Assembly (NCBI GenBank): GCA_964607755.1
Contig: CAZSMC010000012.1
Span: forward strand, 1-64,000
DNA: 64,000 nt
Source of the DNA: CAZSMC01 sp964607755
GTDB lineage: Bacteria; Zhuqueibacterota; Zhuqueibacteria; Residuimicrobiales; Krinioviventaceae
Reading direction: 5' to 3'
The notes beneath the pieces were generated by a model. The model was not told where the DNA came from. It was given only the letters and a program-made list of their open reading frames with translations, and did not search any database. This document shows positions 43,917-52,920 of the stretch, in pieces. Both the position numbers and the translations under genes were made by a program. Position 1 is the stretch's first letter. Every line of letters starts with the position of its first letter.

Positions 43917-44541
43917 TTAAAAAGAACCGAATTTGAACACGATCTGCGCGCTCAAACCGGACAGATGATCATCAGTGACATCGTGATAGTTGACACCAGT
44001 AACCAACCGATAGATACCGCCGACAGCGATCCGAAAAAAATCCGTTACATTCATTTCCACATTCACACCAGGTTCAACGATAAAGAAAGCATCTCCCTCT
44101 GCTTTCCATTCGTCATTATCAATGTTTTTATAATAATTATAACTTACACCGCCTGCTCCGATGATAGAATGCAATTCATAATGGACCAGCCGGTCGGAAT
44201 TGCGCACATAACCAAGATAAAGACCACCGTAACCAAAATCCATGCGATAATCTGAAAGAGGGTAATCGACAGGAATGAAAGATTTTTCCTATGTGGGATT
44301 GACTTTGTTAGCCAGCCCATAACCGCCGCCACCGATTACAAAAGTGTGATTGATAATCCAGCCGCCCTACGGGCTCCTTCCGTTACCCATTGGTATAAAC
44401 TAATAACAGGGAATTCTAATTGTCGCTGGTGGGAAAAAATAGTTGACATTGATCAATCTGTCTGCTCAAAAGCGTTTCCTGCTGCGCAAAGGTTGGAATG
44501 GCAAAAAGTAAGCACAGCGAGATAGAAATAATCGTTTTCAT
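43917..44541 (-). pseudogene. Decayed outer-membrane beta-barrel gene
   Basis: A broken gene on the minus strand after tonB. ATG at 44541, with GGAGG ahead, starts an intact signal peptide MKTIISISLCLLFAIPTFA followed by about 20 residues, then TAG. Downstream, in a different frame, GWIINHTFVIGGGGYGLANK is preceded by an in-frame TAG and followed by another at 44289-44291. After that the frame is open to 43917 (VNVEMNVTDFFRIAVGG and a terminal IVFKFGSF strand). So one frameshift and two stop codons split it; the protein would be an about 200-residue barrel. Small frames inside are remnants. Confidence 0.8.
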
Positions 44542-44665
44542 ACATCCTCCTGTTGTTTTTTCAAGTTTGACAATCCCAGTACGAAGATGTGTAGCGAATG
44601 TTTCGGGAGAAATTAAAATTCATTTGCAGGATAACAGATGTGAGGAAAACGATTATTTCAACAGA

Positions 44666-45484
44666 TTATTCAAGTTTGTAAATAAACGTGATGACGCCCT
44701 GTACTCTTTTCTGTTCTTCGCTTTCCGGGATAGCGTTGAAACGCCAGTCTTGAAGCGCCTGCATGGTGATATCTTCAAGCGTGGGATCGCTTTTTTTGAC
44801 CGGTATCATTTGGCCGATCCGGCCGTCCGGCAAAACAGTAAAGCGAATTTTCACCACGGCCTCCCGTTGTAATCCCGAAGGATATTGCGGCAGATTTTTA
44901 CTGACAATTTGGCGCTGTGAAGCTTCTCCTTCAATAGTAAACGGCGTATTTGAACCCTGACCTCCTGCCGTGCTTGTGGGGCCGGGTACCTGCTTGCCGG
45001 CAACATCACCTGACTCTGGTTCGGCAAAGGGTTTTTCCCCTTCCATTGTGGAACGGTCAGTGATCTCTTTTTCCCCGGAAGGCGTTCGTCGGCGTGTGCT
45101 GGTTCCTGTTTGTGAAGGTTGCGGGCTTAGTTTAGAGCGCTGGCGTTCCGAAAGTTCCGGTTCCTCATCCTCCAACATGCGGCGCCTGGGTAAATCGATT
45201 TTATCCTGTTGGGCAGATTCTTCATTTTGGTCCGGTTGTTCCTCTGGTTCATCCTGCAAGGTTTGTCCTCTCTCATCTTCCTGTGGAGCAGGTTGAACTG
45301 GTTGTGCTGTGCGTCCGGACGATGCCCGGGATGCCGAAACAAAGCCGATTTCAGCGAATTCAGTGTCCGGAATCTGCACGCCCGATTCTAAGATGAGAAA
45401 TACCAAAAACAGCACAAGATGAAAGGCAACCGAAACTAACGTGCCTTTTTGCATATTAGAAAGATTGTCGAGTAACTGTTTCAT
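44666..45484 (-). CDS. TonB-family energy transducer
   Basis: A 272-residue TonB-like protein. A single N-terminal helix (GTLVSVAFHLVLFLVFLIL) anchors it in the inner membrane; a Pro/Gln/Glu-rich linker crosses the periplasm; the C-terminal ~85 residues form the TonB domain (GLQREAVVKIRFTVLPDGRI, then the final FIYKLE strand). It passes proton-motive energy from ExbB/ExbD to outer-membrane receptors. It follows exbD after 10 nt in a minus-strand operon. The last gene of the working operon. Confidence 0.93.
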   Translation of the reverse strand: MKQLLDNLSNMQKGTLVSVAFHLVLFLVFLILESGVQIPDTEFAEIGFVSASRASSGRTAQPVQPAPQEDERGQTLQDEPEEQPDQNEESAQQDKIDLPRRRMLEDEEPELSERQRSKLSPQPSQTGTSTRRRTPSGEKEITDRSTMEGEKPFAEPESGDVAGKQVPGPTSTAGGQGSNTPFTIEGEASQRQIVSKNLPQYPSGLQREAVVKIRFTVLPDGRIGQMIPVKKSDPTLEDITMQALQDWRFNAIPESEEQKRVQGVITFIYKLE

Positions 45485-45494
45485 TTTATCACCT

Positions 45495-45896
45495 CTACAC
45501 TCCGGATTGGGTTGCTATCATAAATCGTTCTGCCCCGGCCAGTTTGGCAATGTCCACAATTCGGATCGTTCGTTCCAGCGATAAATCCTTGTCCGCGCGA
45601 ATGACAACGAGTTTTTCAGGATTGTCTCTGAGCGCTTTGCGCAACTCTGTTCCTAATTGCTGCTCGTTCGTCGCTTTTTGGTTCAGATAAATTTGCCCTG
45701 CCTGGGTTACGGTCAAGAAAATCTTATCCGATTCATCCTGCTGACCGGTTGCTGCTTTGGGTAACTTGACTTTGATGCCGGGCTGCACCACAAACGACGA
45801 CGTGAGCAAAAAGAAAATAAGCAGCAATAAAACAATATCAGTTAAAGAAATGGTGGAGAACAGGACCATTCGTTTACGCGAGGTTTCGATCTGCAT
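45495..45896 (-). CDS. exbD: ExbD/TolR family protein
   Basis: A 133-residue inner-membrane protein with one helix (SLTDIVLLLLIFFLLTSSF); the D in TDIV is the conserved proton-carrying Asp near residue 19. VVQPGIKVKLPKA follows, then the periplasmic domain with VIRADKDLSLE. Part of the ExbB-ExbD-TonB energy complex. It overlaps exbB by 23 nt. Confidence 0.95.
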   Translation of the reverse strand: MQIETSRKRMVLFSTISLTDIVLLLLIFFLLTSSFVVQPGIKVKLPKAATGQQDESDKIFLTVTQAGQIYLNQKATNEQQLGTELRKALRDNPEKLVVIRADKDLSLERTIRIVDIAKLAGAERFMIATQSGV

Positions 45897-46515
45897 GGGC
45901 TTCCTCCTTTTCTAGCAATGTGTCCATTAACTCGGTTGAACTTTCCTGCATTTCAAAAACATGATTGCTGACTTTGGCTTGCAGCCAGTTGTAAAAAATC
46001 AATGCCGGAATGCCGACAGACAGACCAGTAGCTGTGGTAATCAAGGCTTCCCAGATGCCACCGGCAAGCACACTGGCATCCACACTGCCGCCCAGATTTT
46101 GAACTTGCATGAACGCCTTGATCATTCCGGTCACAGTACCGAGAAAGCCGATGAGGGGGGAAATGGCAGCGATGGTGCCCAACACACCAAGATTCTGTTC
46201 CAAATGATATACCTGCGATTTTGCCGCCGCTTCGATCGAGTCTTTGATTTCTTCCCGCGGCTTGTTGTGCTTGGCCAGTCCGGCAGCAGATATTTTAGCA
46301 ATCGGCCCGGGGGTGTTTTTTGCCAGCATAATTGCATCGTCAACGCGTCCGCGCAGCAGCATGTTTTTCACCTGCAAGACAAATGTGTTGGTGTTGATTT
46401 TCATTTTACGAAGGGTAATGAGCCGTTCGATTAAAATGGTAATGGCGATAAGCGAACAAATCGCCAGGGGAATCATCATAAATCCCCCTTTGGCGAGAAT
46501 CTGAAACAATGACAT
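45874..46515 (-). CDS. exbB: ExbB/TolQ/MotA family proton channel protein
   Basis: A 213-residue three-span inner-membrane protein. GGFMMIPLAICSLIAITILIERL is the first helix, and LGTIAAISPLIGFLGTVTGMIKAF and GIWEALITTATGLSVGIPALIFYN are the two conserved channel helices. It forms the proton channel with ExbD, powering TonB. The start is about 100 nt downstream of the outer-membrane barrel gene. Confidence 0.95.
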   Translation of the reverse strand: MSLFQILAKGGFMMIPLAICSLIAITILIERLITLRKMKINTNTFVLQVKNMLLRGRVDDAIMLAKNTPGPIAKISAAGLAKHNKPREEIKDSIEAAAKSQVYHLEQNLGVLGTIAAISPLIGFLGTVTGMIKAFMQVQNLGGSVDASVLAGGIWEALITTATGLSVGIPALIFYNWLQAKVSNHVFEMQESSTELMDTLLEKEEAHADRNLA

Positions 46516-46614
46516 TCTTTTTTTCTCCTGTGTTCAGTGTTTAGGTTTTCAGAAAAGTTGTTATCCTAACGTGTTTTCTATTCAGTTTCCCTGTAAAAAA
46601 TACAAATATCTGCT

Positions 46615-48342
46615 TTAAAATTGTGCCCGCACACCAGCAAGCATTTGAATGCCTGTCTCCTTATAGTGTTCCCAGAGCACATACTCTGCATCGAACAGGT
46701 TATGAACAGACACCAAAGCAGTTACATGCTTACTAAATTGTTTGCTGAGCTCGGCGTGCATCAATGCAAAAGGGGGCAAAGAATCGAGTGTGGTAATGTT
46801 CTTTCGCCGTTTTCCCATAATATCCAGAGACGATTCCAGATGCAAGCCCTGGCCGAGCTTGAAACGGGCACGAACCGGTATGCGAAACTCTGGCCGGTAA
46901 GTAATCCGCCCTATAGGCGATGAAACAAAGCTTTCCTCGACTTTGTCCCCAAAAGTAATAAAAGAGGCTTCTACACGAGTTTTCTCATCTATTTCAAACA
47001 TAGCTCCGATACTCATTTCTGTGAGACGGGCGTCGAGTTTTATCAATTCAAAAAGATTGGTTGTCGCGCCAATATTGTCGTTTTCAGGCGCGTTCAATTG
47101 CCAGATGTATAACCGATTCATCCATTCACGTTGAAAACGTGCTTGAAGTTTCAATTTTTCGGTGATCATTAAATCAGCTTTTACTTGCACACCAAGGTTT
47201 TTTTCTTCAGGCTTTAAACGAACCCGGTGAGCGAGGTATTTGTTCTGGTTCCACCATTGGAAAAACGTGTTGTAACGGTAACCTGTAGATACCAAAGCAG
47301 ACACACCAAACCCATTACTGGGCATAAAATTAACCCGGGCAAATGGCGCAAGTCTGGCTTTAGTGGATAGGGTGTCGGTTGTGGTGGATTGATACCGGGC
47401 ACCCAAAGCTGCGGAGATGGAACGCGTAAACGGGTGAATCACTTCTGCGCCAATTTCGCCAAAAGAATTTTTCAAAGCAGATGTATCATTGCGCGTTTCA
47501 AATGACTCGCGTAAAAAGTGACCGGTGGCGCAAACCTGGGTTTTGCCAAGATGGGCGATATAATCGAAATGCGCATTGTACCAAAAATCGTCAGTGACGT
47601 TGATTTTGGTGTCGCTGGTATCGCTCTGTAACGAGAGATTATGAACGGAAAAACCAATCCGGCCCTCGGAGAACGAATTAGGGGTAAAAAGCAAATCGCC
47701 GCTGAATTGACCGGTTGTGGCCGTTCGCAGACCTGAATTAGAGAAATAACCCACGTCATGCAAGCCGTACTGGTCGAGTGCATAGCTGCCTTCAATTAAG
47801 CTGGTTGCCTGCGGTGAAAGATTGACTTCTATCTGACCATCAAGCGCTCCGCGTGAAAACTGGCTGTTTTTAAACTGACCGGTACTGCGGTTAAAATGTC
47901 CATGTGCCCGGAATGACCCATCTGAGAATTTCTGCCAGTGACCAATGTCGGCAAGAATTGTGGTGAAAGACCCGCCTTTTAATCCGCTCCAGGTTCTCCG
48001 GGTTGCTCTATCGCTTCTCGGACCGGCTTGAGGTTTTTCAGCTTGTTTGCGAAACCAGGTCGTTACCGGATCATAGGGTGAATCTGGCTGCATCAGTGCG
48101 GGAGATTCAGGAATTGTTTTTTTATTTCCGGTTTTGCGGCGATAACTGTCCTTGCCTAAAATGAGCACATCGGGCAGCTCGAGTTCTGGCTCTTTAGACT
48201 CTACTTTTTTTTCAGGTGCTGACTTTGTTGCTGTGGAATCTGTCGGCAAATCAAAACTTGTTTTTGGTGCTGATTTTTTCTGTGAGTAAACCGGAAGAAC
48301 AAACAAAAGCGCGAAAAAAGGAATGAAATTTTTCATGTTCAT
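46615..48342 (-). CDS. Outer-membrane beta-barrel, TonB-receptor-like without plug
   Basis: A 575-residue outer-membrane protein. Signal peptide MNMKNFIPFFALLFVLPVYS; a charged, Lys/Pro/Ser-rich N-terminal region; then LELPDVLILGKD near residue 55, reminiscent of a Ton box. Residues about 115-575 are amphipathic strands ending in a terminal aromatic (MLAGVRAQF). A plug domain cannot be seen, unlike classical receptors (the gene at 60449). It lies between the TPR and exbB genes in one operon, which makes coupling to TonB likely. Start at 48342 or the Met two codons later. Confidence 0.8.
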   Translation of the reverse strand: MNMKNFIPFFALLFVLPVYSQKKSAPKTSFDLPTDSTATKSAPEKKVESKEPELELPDVLILGKDSYRRKTGNKKTIPESPALMQPDSPYDPVTTWFRKQAEKPQAGPRSDRATRRTWSGLKGGSFTTILADIGHWQKFSDGSFRAHGHFNRSTGQFKNSQFSRGALDGQIEVNLSPQATSLIEGSYALDQYGLHDVGYFSNSGLRTATTGQFSGDLLFTPNSFSEGRIGFSVHNLSLQSDTSDTKINVTDDFWYNAHFDYIAHLGKTQVCATGHFLRESFETRNDTSALKNSFGEIGAEVIHPFTRSISAALGARYQSTTTDTLSTKARLAPFARVNFMPSNGFGVSALVSTGYRYNTFFQWWNQNKYLAHRVRLKPEEKNLGVQVKADLMITEKLKLQARFQREWMNRLYIWQLNAPENDNIGATTNLFELIKLDARLTEMSIGAMFEIDEKTRVEASFITFGDKVEESFVSSPIGRITYRPEFRIPVRARFKLGQGLHLESSLDIMGKRRKNITTLDSLPPFALMHAELSKQFSKHVTALVSVHNLFDAEYVLWEHYKETGIQMLAGVRAQF

Positions 48343-48366
48343 AAAAAAACTCTTTCAATCGGATCG

Positions 48367-51300
48367 TTACAGTCCTGCCAGAGCATTGATTCGTTCTCTG
48401 GCCATGGTAACATATTCTTTTTCAGTCGGATAATCTTTTATAATGGAATGATACAGCCGCCGGGCATCATCCAACCGGCCAAGCTCTTCATTGCACCGGG
48501 CAGCATTGTACACGGCACGCGCTGCCCACTGCGTTTGTCCGCCATACAAATATTTCACTTTTAAATAAGCCACAGCAGCGGACTGCAGATCATTTTGGCC
48601 GCGGTAGGCTTCACCTAAAAGGAACTGGGCTTCGGCGCTGAGTTCTTTATCAGCTTGATCGAGTACGGCGTTGAGTTTATCCATGGCTACCGGATACCGC
48701 TTGAGATGAATATAAACACGCGCCAGACCGATATCCGCCAGATGTTCTGTGCGGGGATCATTGGCCTGCTGATGGACTTTGTTGAAAAAATCCTGTGCGG
48801 TTTCATAGTCACCGTTATTCAAATGAGACAGACCGATTTTATAGGCTGCCTGGCCTGCGCTTTGTGAATTCGCATACTCATTTTGGATGCGCCGGTATTT
48901 TTCCAGTGCTTTCTCGTAATCCTCACGCTCAAAATAGATGTTGCCTGCTTTTAATAACGCCTCGGGCGTTTGCCGGGCTTTTGGGTAGGTACGGTATTGA
49001 TTTTCAAAAACGCCCAGCGCCGACTCGTCATCGCCCATGGCATGGTGGGCTGTACCGATATAAAAATAGGCATTTTGTGCTGATTCTGTTTCAGGATATT
49101 GCTGCAATATGGAAGCGTATTGTGAAATCGCTTTATCGTATTCCTGCATGTTTGCTGAAAAATCTGCTTTTTGCTTGAGCAAACTGGCTGCTTTGCCTTT
49201 GTCAGTTACTTTTTGCATGAACGTGTCAATCACTGTCGACGCGGTTTCTGTGTCGCCTTTTTGCATCAGAGCCTGCTGCAGCCCGGTTACGGCATCGTCA
49301 GTTAAATCGCTGTCCGGATATTCGTTGATGACTCTTTTGTAATATTCGATTGACCGGTCATAGTTTTCCAGATTATAGTAGCAGTCACCGATGGCATAAA
49401 TAGCATCGTCTAAAAGTGCGCTGCCGGGGAATCGGGTAACCAGACTCTCAAAATTGTTTATAGCTTGTTTGTAATTTTCCTGGCGAAAATGGACCCTGCC
49501 GCTCATGTAAAGCGCCTCGGATGCAAAAGCAGTGGGGGAGTAATTTGTATGAACTTTTTCAAAAGCCTGTTGCGCCGCACCGGGTTGACCGTTGCGGTAA
49601 TAGCAATAACCAATCTGAAATTGCGCCTCGGCTTTAGCGCTCATGGATTCAGCGGTGTTGACTACTTTTTCGTAGGTCTGAATGGCTTGAGAATACGAAC
49701 GGCCGTTAAACAGGGCATCACCCTGACGAAGCAAAGCATCGGTTTTGACCGAAGGATTGGACGTTCGTTCAGCCGCTTTGGCAAAAGCGCTGCCTGCCCG
49801 GGCGAACTTGCCGATTTCCTGGGCTGCATACCCGAGCCCGTAATAGGCGTCAGCAATGCGCTCAGATTCGGGATATTCTTCAATGTAACGCTCATAGATC
49901 ATAAAAGCCTGTTCGAATTTTCCGGCTTTGTAAAAAGATTCGGCTTTCCAAAACAAGGCTTTTTCTGCTTTATCGCTGTCCGGGTATTGACTGAGCACCT
50001 GGTCAAAAGCATCGATTGCTTTTTGAGGCTGATTTTGCTTGTAATAAATCCAGCCTATTTTATAGTTCGCAGCAGCTTTAATTTCAGACGAGTCGAATGT
50101 ATCACGCGCTCCCTGAAATGCTTTTAGCGCGTCCGGATAATTTTCCTGGCCGAGAAAACATTCACCAATCATTAAAGCGGATTCGCCGGCGACTTTAGAA
50201 TCAGGATAATCTTTGGTGATCCTTAGAAAATTCTTTTTTGCCTTTTCAAATTGATTGTTTTTGAAATCAAGAGACGCCTTTTCAAACATGGCATGTGGTG
50301 CGTCTTTCGAAGACGGGTATTTTTCGATGACTGTCCGGAAAGCCCGTGATGCCATGTCTTCATCACCGGCTTTGAGATAATTTTGTCCTGCCTGGAAAAA
50401 AGCCGAACCGATCAGGTCTTGATCGTTGCTCATATCAGCGACTTTGCGAAAAGCCTGAGCAGCGTCCAGATATTCATTTTGTTTGTTTAGCGCCCACCCC
50501 AAACTGTATTGCGCGTCATCTGCCCACTCGTTATCGGGCATGGACGCGATGATGCGATAAGCCTGTATCGCCTTGTCGTACTGTTCCAGTTTGTAAAACG
50601 ATTCACCAATAAAATATTGCGCTTCGCCTTTTAATTTGTTTTGGGGATATTTGTTTAACGCTCTGGAAAGCTGGGTAACTGCTCGTTCATAATTACCCTG
50701 TCCGTATGCCGTAAAACCGATACGGTAAGCGGCTTGCTCAGCCAGCTCGCTATCCGGGTGAAGTTCCACGAGCCGGTCGTAAGCTTTCATCGCATTATCC
50801 CATTCGCCCCGCTCTTCAAAAATAAACGCTGCCGAATAAAACGCATAATCCGAAAGCGGACCTGTGGGGTCATTTTTATAGACTTTGGCGTAATATTTCA
50901 ATGCAGTGGTCGTGTCTCCTGCGCGATATGCCGCCTCTCCGTACCAGTAAAGCGCATTGTTGTAAAGAGAGCTGTTTTTATGCTGGTCGAGAAATATCTC
51001 CAGCGCTTTCTGAGCGGCGCTGTATTCTCCTGCATTCGCCAGTGACTCACCGATACGGAACCGGGCTTTGTCGCGCATGCCAATAGCCGGGTAACTGGAC
51101 AACAAATCGCGGTAGGCTGTGACCGCCCGGGTGTAATCGCCGGTTTGAAAATAACACTCGGCCAGTAAAAATTGTGCCTGTTCCGCTTTTGAACTTGACG
51201 GATACTTTTTTAGAAATTCTCTGAATTGATCGGCAGCGAGATCATACAACTGGTCGGTAAACATGCCTTTGGCAATCAAAAAAGCTTCTTCTGCAGGAGA

Positions 51301-51396
51301 TGTTTGTGCCGAGGTTGGGGTGCCCTGCCCCAATAAGAGCAAAAGCATGAATAATAAAAGTACAAAGTTGGTTAATACATTTTTTTTCATGATCAT
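48367..51396 (-). CDS. Large TPR-repeat protein (Tol-Pal YbgF/BamD-like)
   Basis: A 1009-residue protein made almost wholly of tetratricopeptide repeats. A signal peptide (about 1-31, MIMKKNVLTNFVLLLFM on) precedes roughly 25 repeats with the pattern A-E-x-A-x-x-x-x-G-x-x-x-Y-x-x-A-x-x-x-x-x, many ending in a YP phrase such as FLKKYPSSSKAEQAQF, which is the outer-membrane-lipoprotein/YbgF-type subclass. It likely works in the periplasm as a scaffold for the barrel and Ton proteins downstream in the operon. No lipobox Cys is seen. Confidence 0.9.
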   Translation of the reverse strand: MIMKKNVLTNFVLLLFMLLLLLGQGTPTSAQTSPAEEAFLIAKGMFTDQLYDLAADQFREFLKKYPSSSKAEQAQFLLAECYFQTGDYTRAVTAYRDLLSSYPAIGMRDKARFRIGESLANAGEYSAAQKALEIFLDQHKNSSLYNNALYWYGEAAYRAGDTTTALKYYAKVYKNDPTGPLSDYAFYSAAFIFEERGEWDNAMKAYDRLVELHPDSELAEQAAYRIGFTAYGQGNYERAVTQLSRALNKYPQNKLKGEAQYFIGESFYKLEQYDKAIQAYRIIASMPDNEWADDAQYSLGWALNKQNEYLDAAQAFRKVADMSNDQDLIGSAFFQAGQNYLKAGDEDMASRAFRTVIEKYPSSKDAPHAMFEKASLDFKNNQFEKAKKNFLRITKDYPDSKVAGESALMIGECFLGQENYPDALKAFQGARDTFDSSEIKAAANYKIGWIYYKQNQPQKAIDAFDQVLSQYPDSDKAEKALFWKAESFYKAGKFEQAFMIYERYIEEYPESERIADAYYGLGYAAQEIGKFARAGSAFAKAAERTSNPSVKTDALLRQGDALFNGRSYSQAIQTYEKVVNTAESMSAKAEAQFQIGYCYYRNGQPGAAQQAFEKVHTNYSPTAFASEALYMSGRVHFRQENYKQAINNFESLVTRFPGSALLDDAIYAIGDCYYNLENYDRSIEYYKRVINEYPDSDLTDDAVTGLQQALMQKGDTETASTVIDTFMQKVTDKGKAASLLKQKADFSANMQEYDKAISQYASILQQYPETESAQNAYFYIGTAHHAMGDDESALGVFENQYRTYPKARQTPEALLKAGNIYFEREDYEKALEKYRRIQNEYANSQSAGQAAYKIGLSHLNNGDYETAQDFFNKVHQQANDPRTEHLADIGLARVYIHLKRYPVAMDKLNAVLDQADKELSAEAQFLLGEAYRGQNDLQSAAVAYLKVKYLYGGQTQWAARAVYNAARCNEELGRLDDARRLYHSIIKDYPTEKEYVTMARERINALAGL

Positions 51397-51820
51397 ATTG
51401 GCTCGATTGATTGGGTATTTTAAACTATCATATAGACGCGTTCACAGCATAATGGTTCCAACGTCAATTAAATTTATAAACAATACAACTTTATCTTATA
51501 AATTGCAAGCAGCATTTGTGTAAAATTGTGAAAGCTCACTGATGGGAGGAATCCTTGCAACATTATCAAATTGGGCTAAAGCCCAATTTTTTGAGAGGTC
51601 ATTTTTACTTTACCCCGAGCTAAAGCTCGGGGCTATATTGTTGCCCCGATTTTTAAGTCGGGGCTATTATTGAGATTCTTTAATAGGCACTTTAGTGTCC
51701 AAATATTGAAACTTCCAACCAAGACTGAGCTTTTACGTAAAATTGTGCAAATTTTTTATAGATTTTGTTAAATTTTTTTTGCATTTTAATGGGAGAATAT
51801 GAAAAAGTAAAGGAGAATGT
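51397..51820 (+). other. Intergenic region between TPR operon and galM
   Basis: A 424-base gap, divergent promoters side by side. It holds the MITE-like copy B at 51520-51744, which fills half of it, flanked by AT-rich sequence. AAAGGAG sits 4 nt before the galM start at 51821. No gene is supported. Confidence 0.5.
51520..51744 (+). mobile_element. MITE-like element, copy B
   Basis: A non-coding element at 51528-51736, flanked by a perfect 8-bp direct repeat GTAAAATT (51520-51527, 51737-51744). Terminal inverted repeats: GTGAAAGCTCACTG at the left end and (reverse) GTAAAAGCTCAGTC at the right. The palindromes CCCCGAGCTAAAGCTCGGGG (51613-51632) and an imperfect CCCCGATTTTTAAGTCGGGG (51644-51663) lie within, plus TTGGGCTAAAGCCCAA. 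Inverted relative to copy A and diverged from it. Confidence 0.82.
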
Positions 51821-52858
51821 ATGCCACTGTTAGAGAAATCTTTCGGAAAAGTTAAAGGGAAAAATATTCAACTGTTCGTTTTGAGCAACACAAATGGTTA
51901 TCAGGCTCACCTCACCAATTATGGTGGAACGATTGTGAGCTTTTTTATGCCTGATAAAGACGGCACCAGCCAAAATATCTGTCTTGGTTTTGACAATCTC
52001 GAAGGTTATCTCGGAGATCAACCTTTCCTCGGCGGGCTTATTGGCCGGTTTGCCAACCGCATCAGCAGAGGCCGTTTTGAACTGGATGGCAAAACCTACG
52101 AGTTGGCATGTAATGAAAACGGTAAACATCACCTTCATGGCGGAAAGATTGGATTCCATAAAGTGGTTTGGGAGGCAACGCCGTTTGAAAGCCGCAACGA
52201 GGCGGGTGTGGAACTTTATTATCAGAGCGTGGATGGCGAAGAGGGTTATCCCGGTAATGTGGATGTCAAGGTGGTATACAGTTTGAACGATGAAAACGAG
52301 TTGAAAATCGAATATACTGCGCAAACTGACAAACCAACGCCAATCAACCTGACCAATCATGCTTACTGGAATCTTGCCGGCGCCGGTCTCACTAAAATTT
52401 ATGACCACCAGCTCGAGCTGAAAAGCTTGAAATGCCTGGCTGTCGATGATGAGTTGATTCCCACTGGCGAGTTCGTCCAGGTCACCGGAACACCGCTGGA
52501 TTTTCAGACTGAAAAGCGAATTGGCGACGATATCCACAAAATGGGTGTGGGATATGATCATTGTTACATCCTCGACCGGTCGACACCGGACCTGGAAAAA
52601 GTCGCTGCGCTTTATGAACCGTCGTCAAAAAGAAACATGGAAATCTGGACTACAAAACCAGCCATCCAGTTTTACTCGGGTAATTTTCTCGACGGATTAA
52701 AAGGAGCGGATGGAGCAGTTTACAATGTTCATGATGGTCTGTGCCTGGAAAGCCAATTTTATCCAGATGCGGTTAATCATCCGAATTTTCCTTCAGCTAT
52801 TTTGAGGCCGGATGAAATCTATCATCACACAACGGTTCATAAATTTTCAACAAGATAA
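51821..52858 (+). CDS. galM: Aldose 1-epimerase
   Basis: A 345-residue mutarotase that interconverts alpha and beta anomers of aldoses such as galactose and L-arabinose. YQAHLTNYGGTIVSFFMPD, GRFANRISRGRFELDG, NGKHHLHGG (catalytic His), NLTNHAYWNLAG (second His) and the late CLESQFYPDAVNH (catalytic Glu) are all present. Length is typical. It heads the arabinose operon. Strong AAAGGAG ribosome-binding site. Confidence 0.96.
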   Translation: MPLLEKSFGKVKGKNIQLFVLSNTNGYQAHLTNYGGTIVSFFMPDKDGTSQNICLGFDNLEGYLGDQPFLGGLIGRFANRISRGRFELDGKTYELACNENGKHHLHGGKIGFHKVVWEATPFESRNEAGVELYYQSVDGEEGYPGNVDVKVVYSLNDENELKIEYTAQTDKPTPINLTNHAYWNLAGAGLTKIYDHQLELKSLKCLAVDDELIPTGEFVQVTGTPLDFQTEKRIGDDIHKMGVGYDHCYILDRSTPDLEKVAALYEPSSKRNMEIWTTKPAIQFYSGNFLDGLKGADGAVYNVHDGLCLESQFYPDAVNHPNFPSAILRPDEIYHHTTVHKFSTR

Positions 52859-52920
52859 ATTCGAGAAAAAATATATTGTCTTTTTCCGCGAATTGATGAA
52901 TAAATCAAAACGGAGAGCTT

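Noticed and set aside
43914..44255. A 113-codon plus-strand frame opposite the decayed barrel gene
   Set aside because: The minus strand there encodes the recognisable barrel C-terminus; the plus frame is its complement.
49465..50127. A 220-codon plus-strand frame opposite the TPR gene
   Set aside because: Arises from the regular repeat composition of the TPR gene; no start signal.
51830..52561. A 243-codon open frame antisense to galM
   Set aside because: Complete overlap with a conserved gene and no protein-like features.
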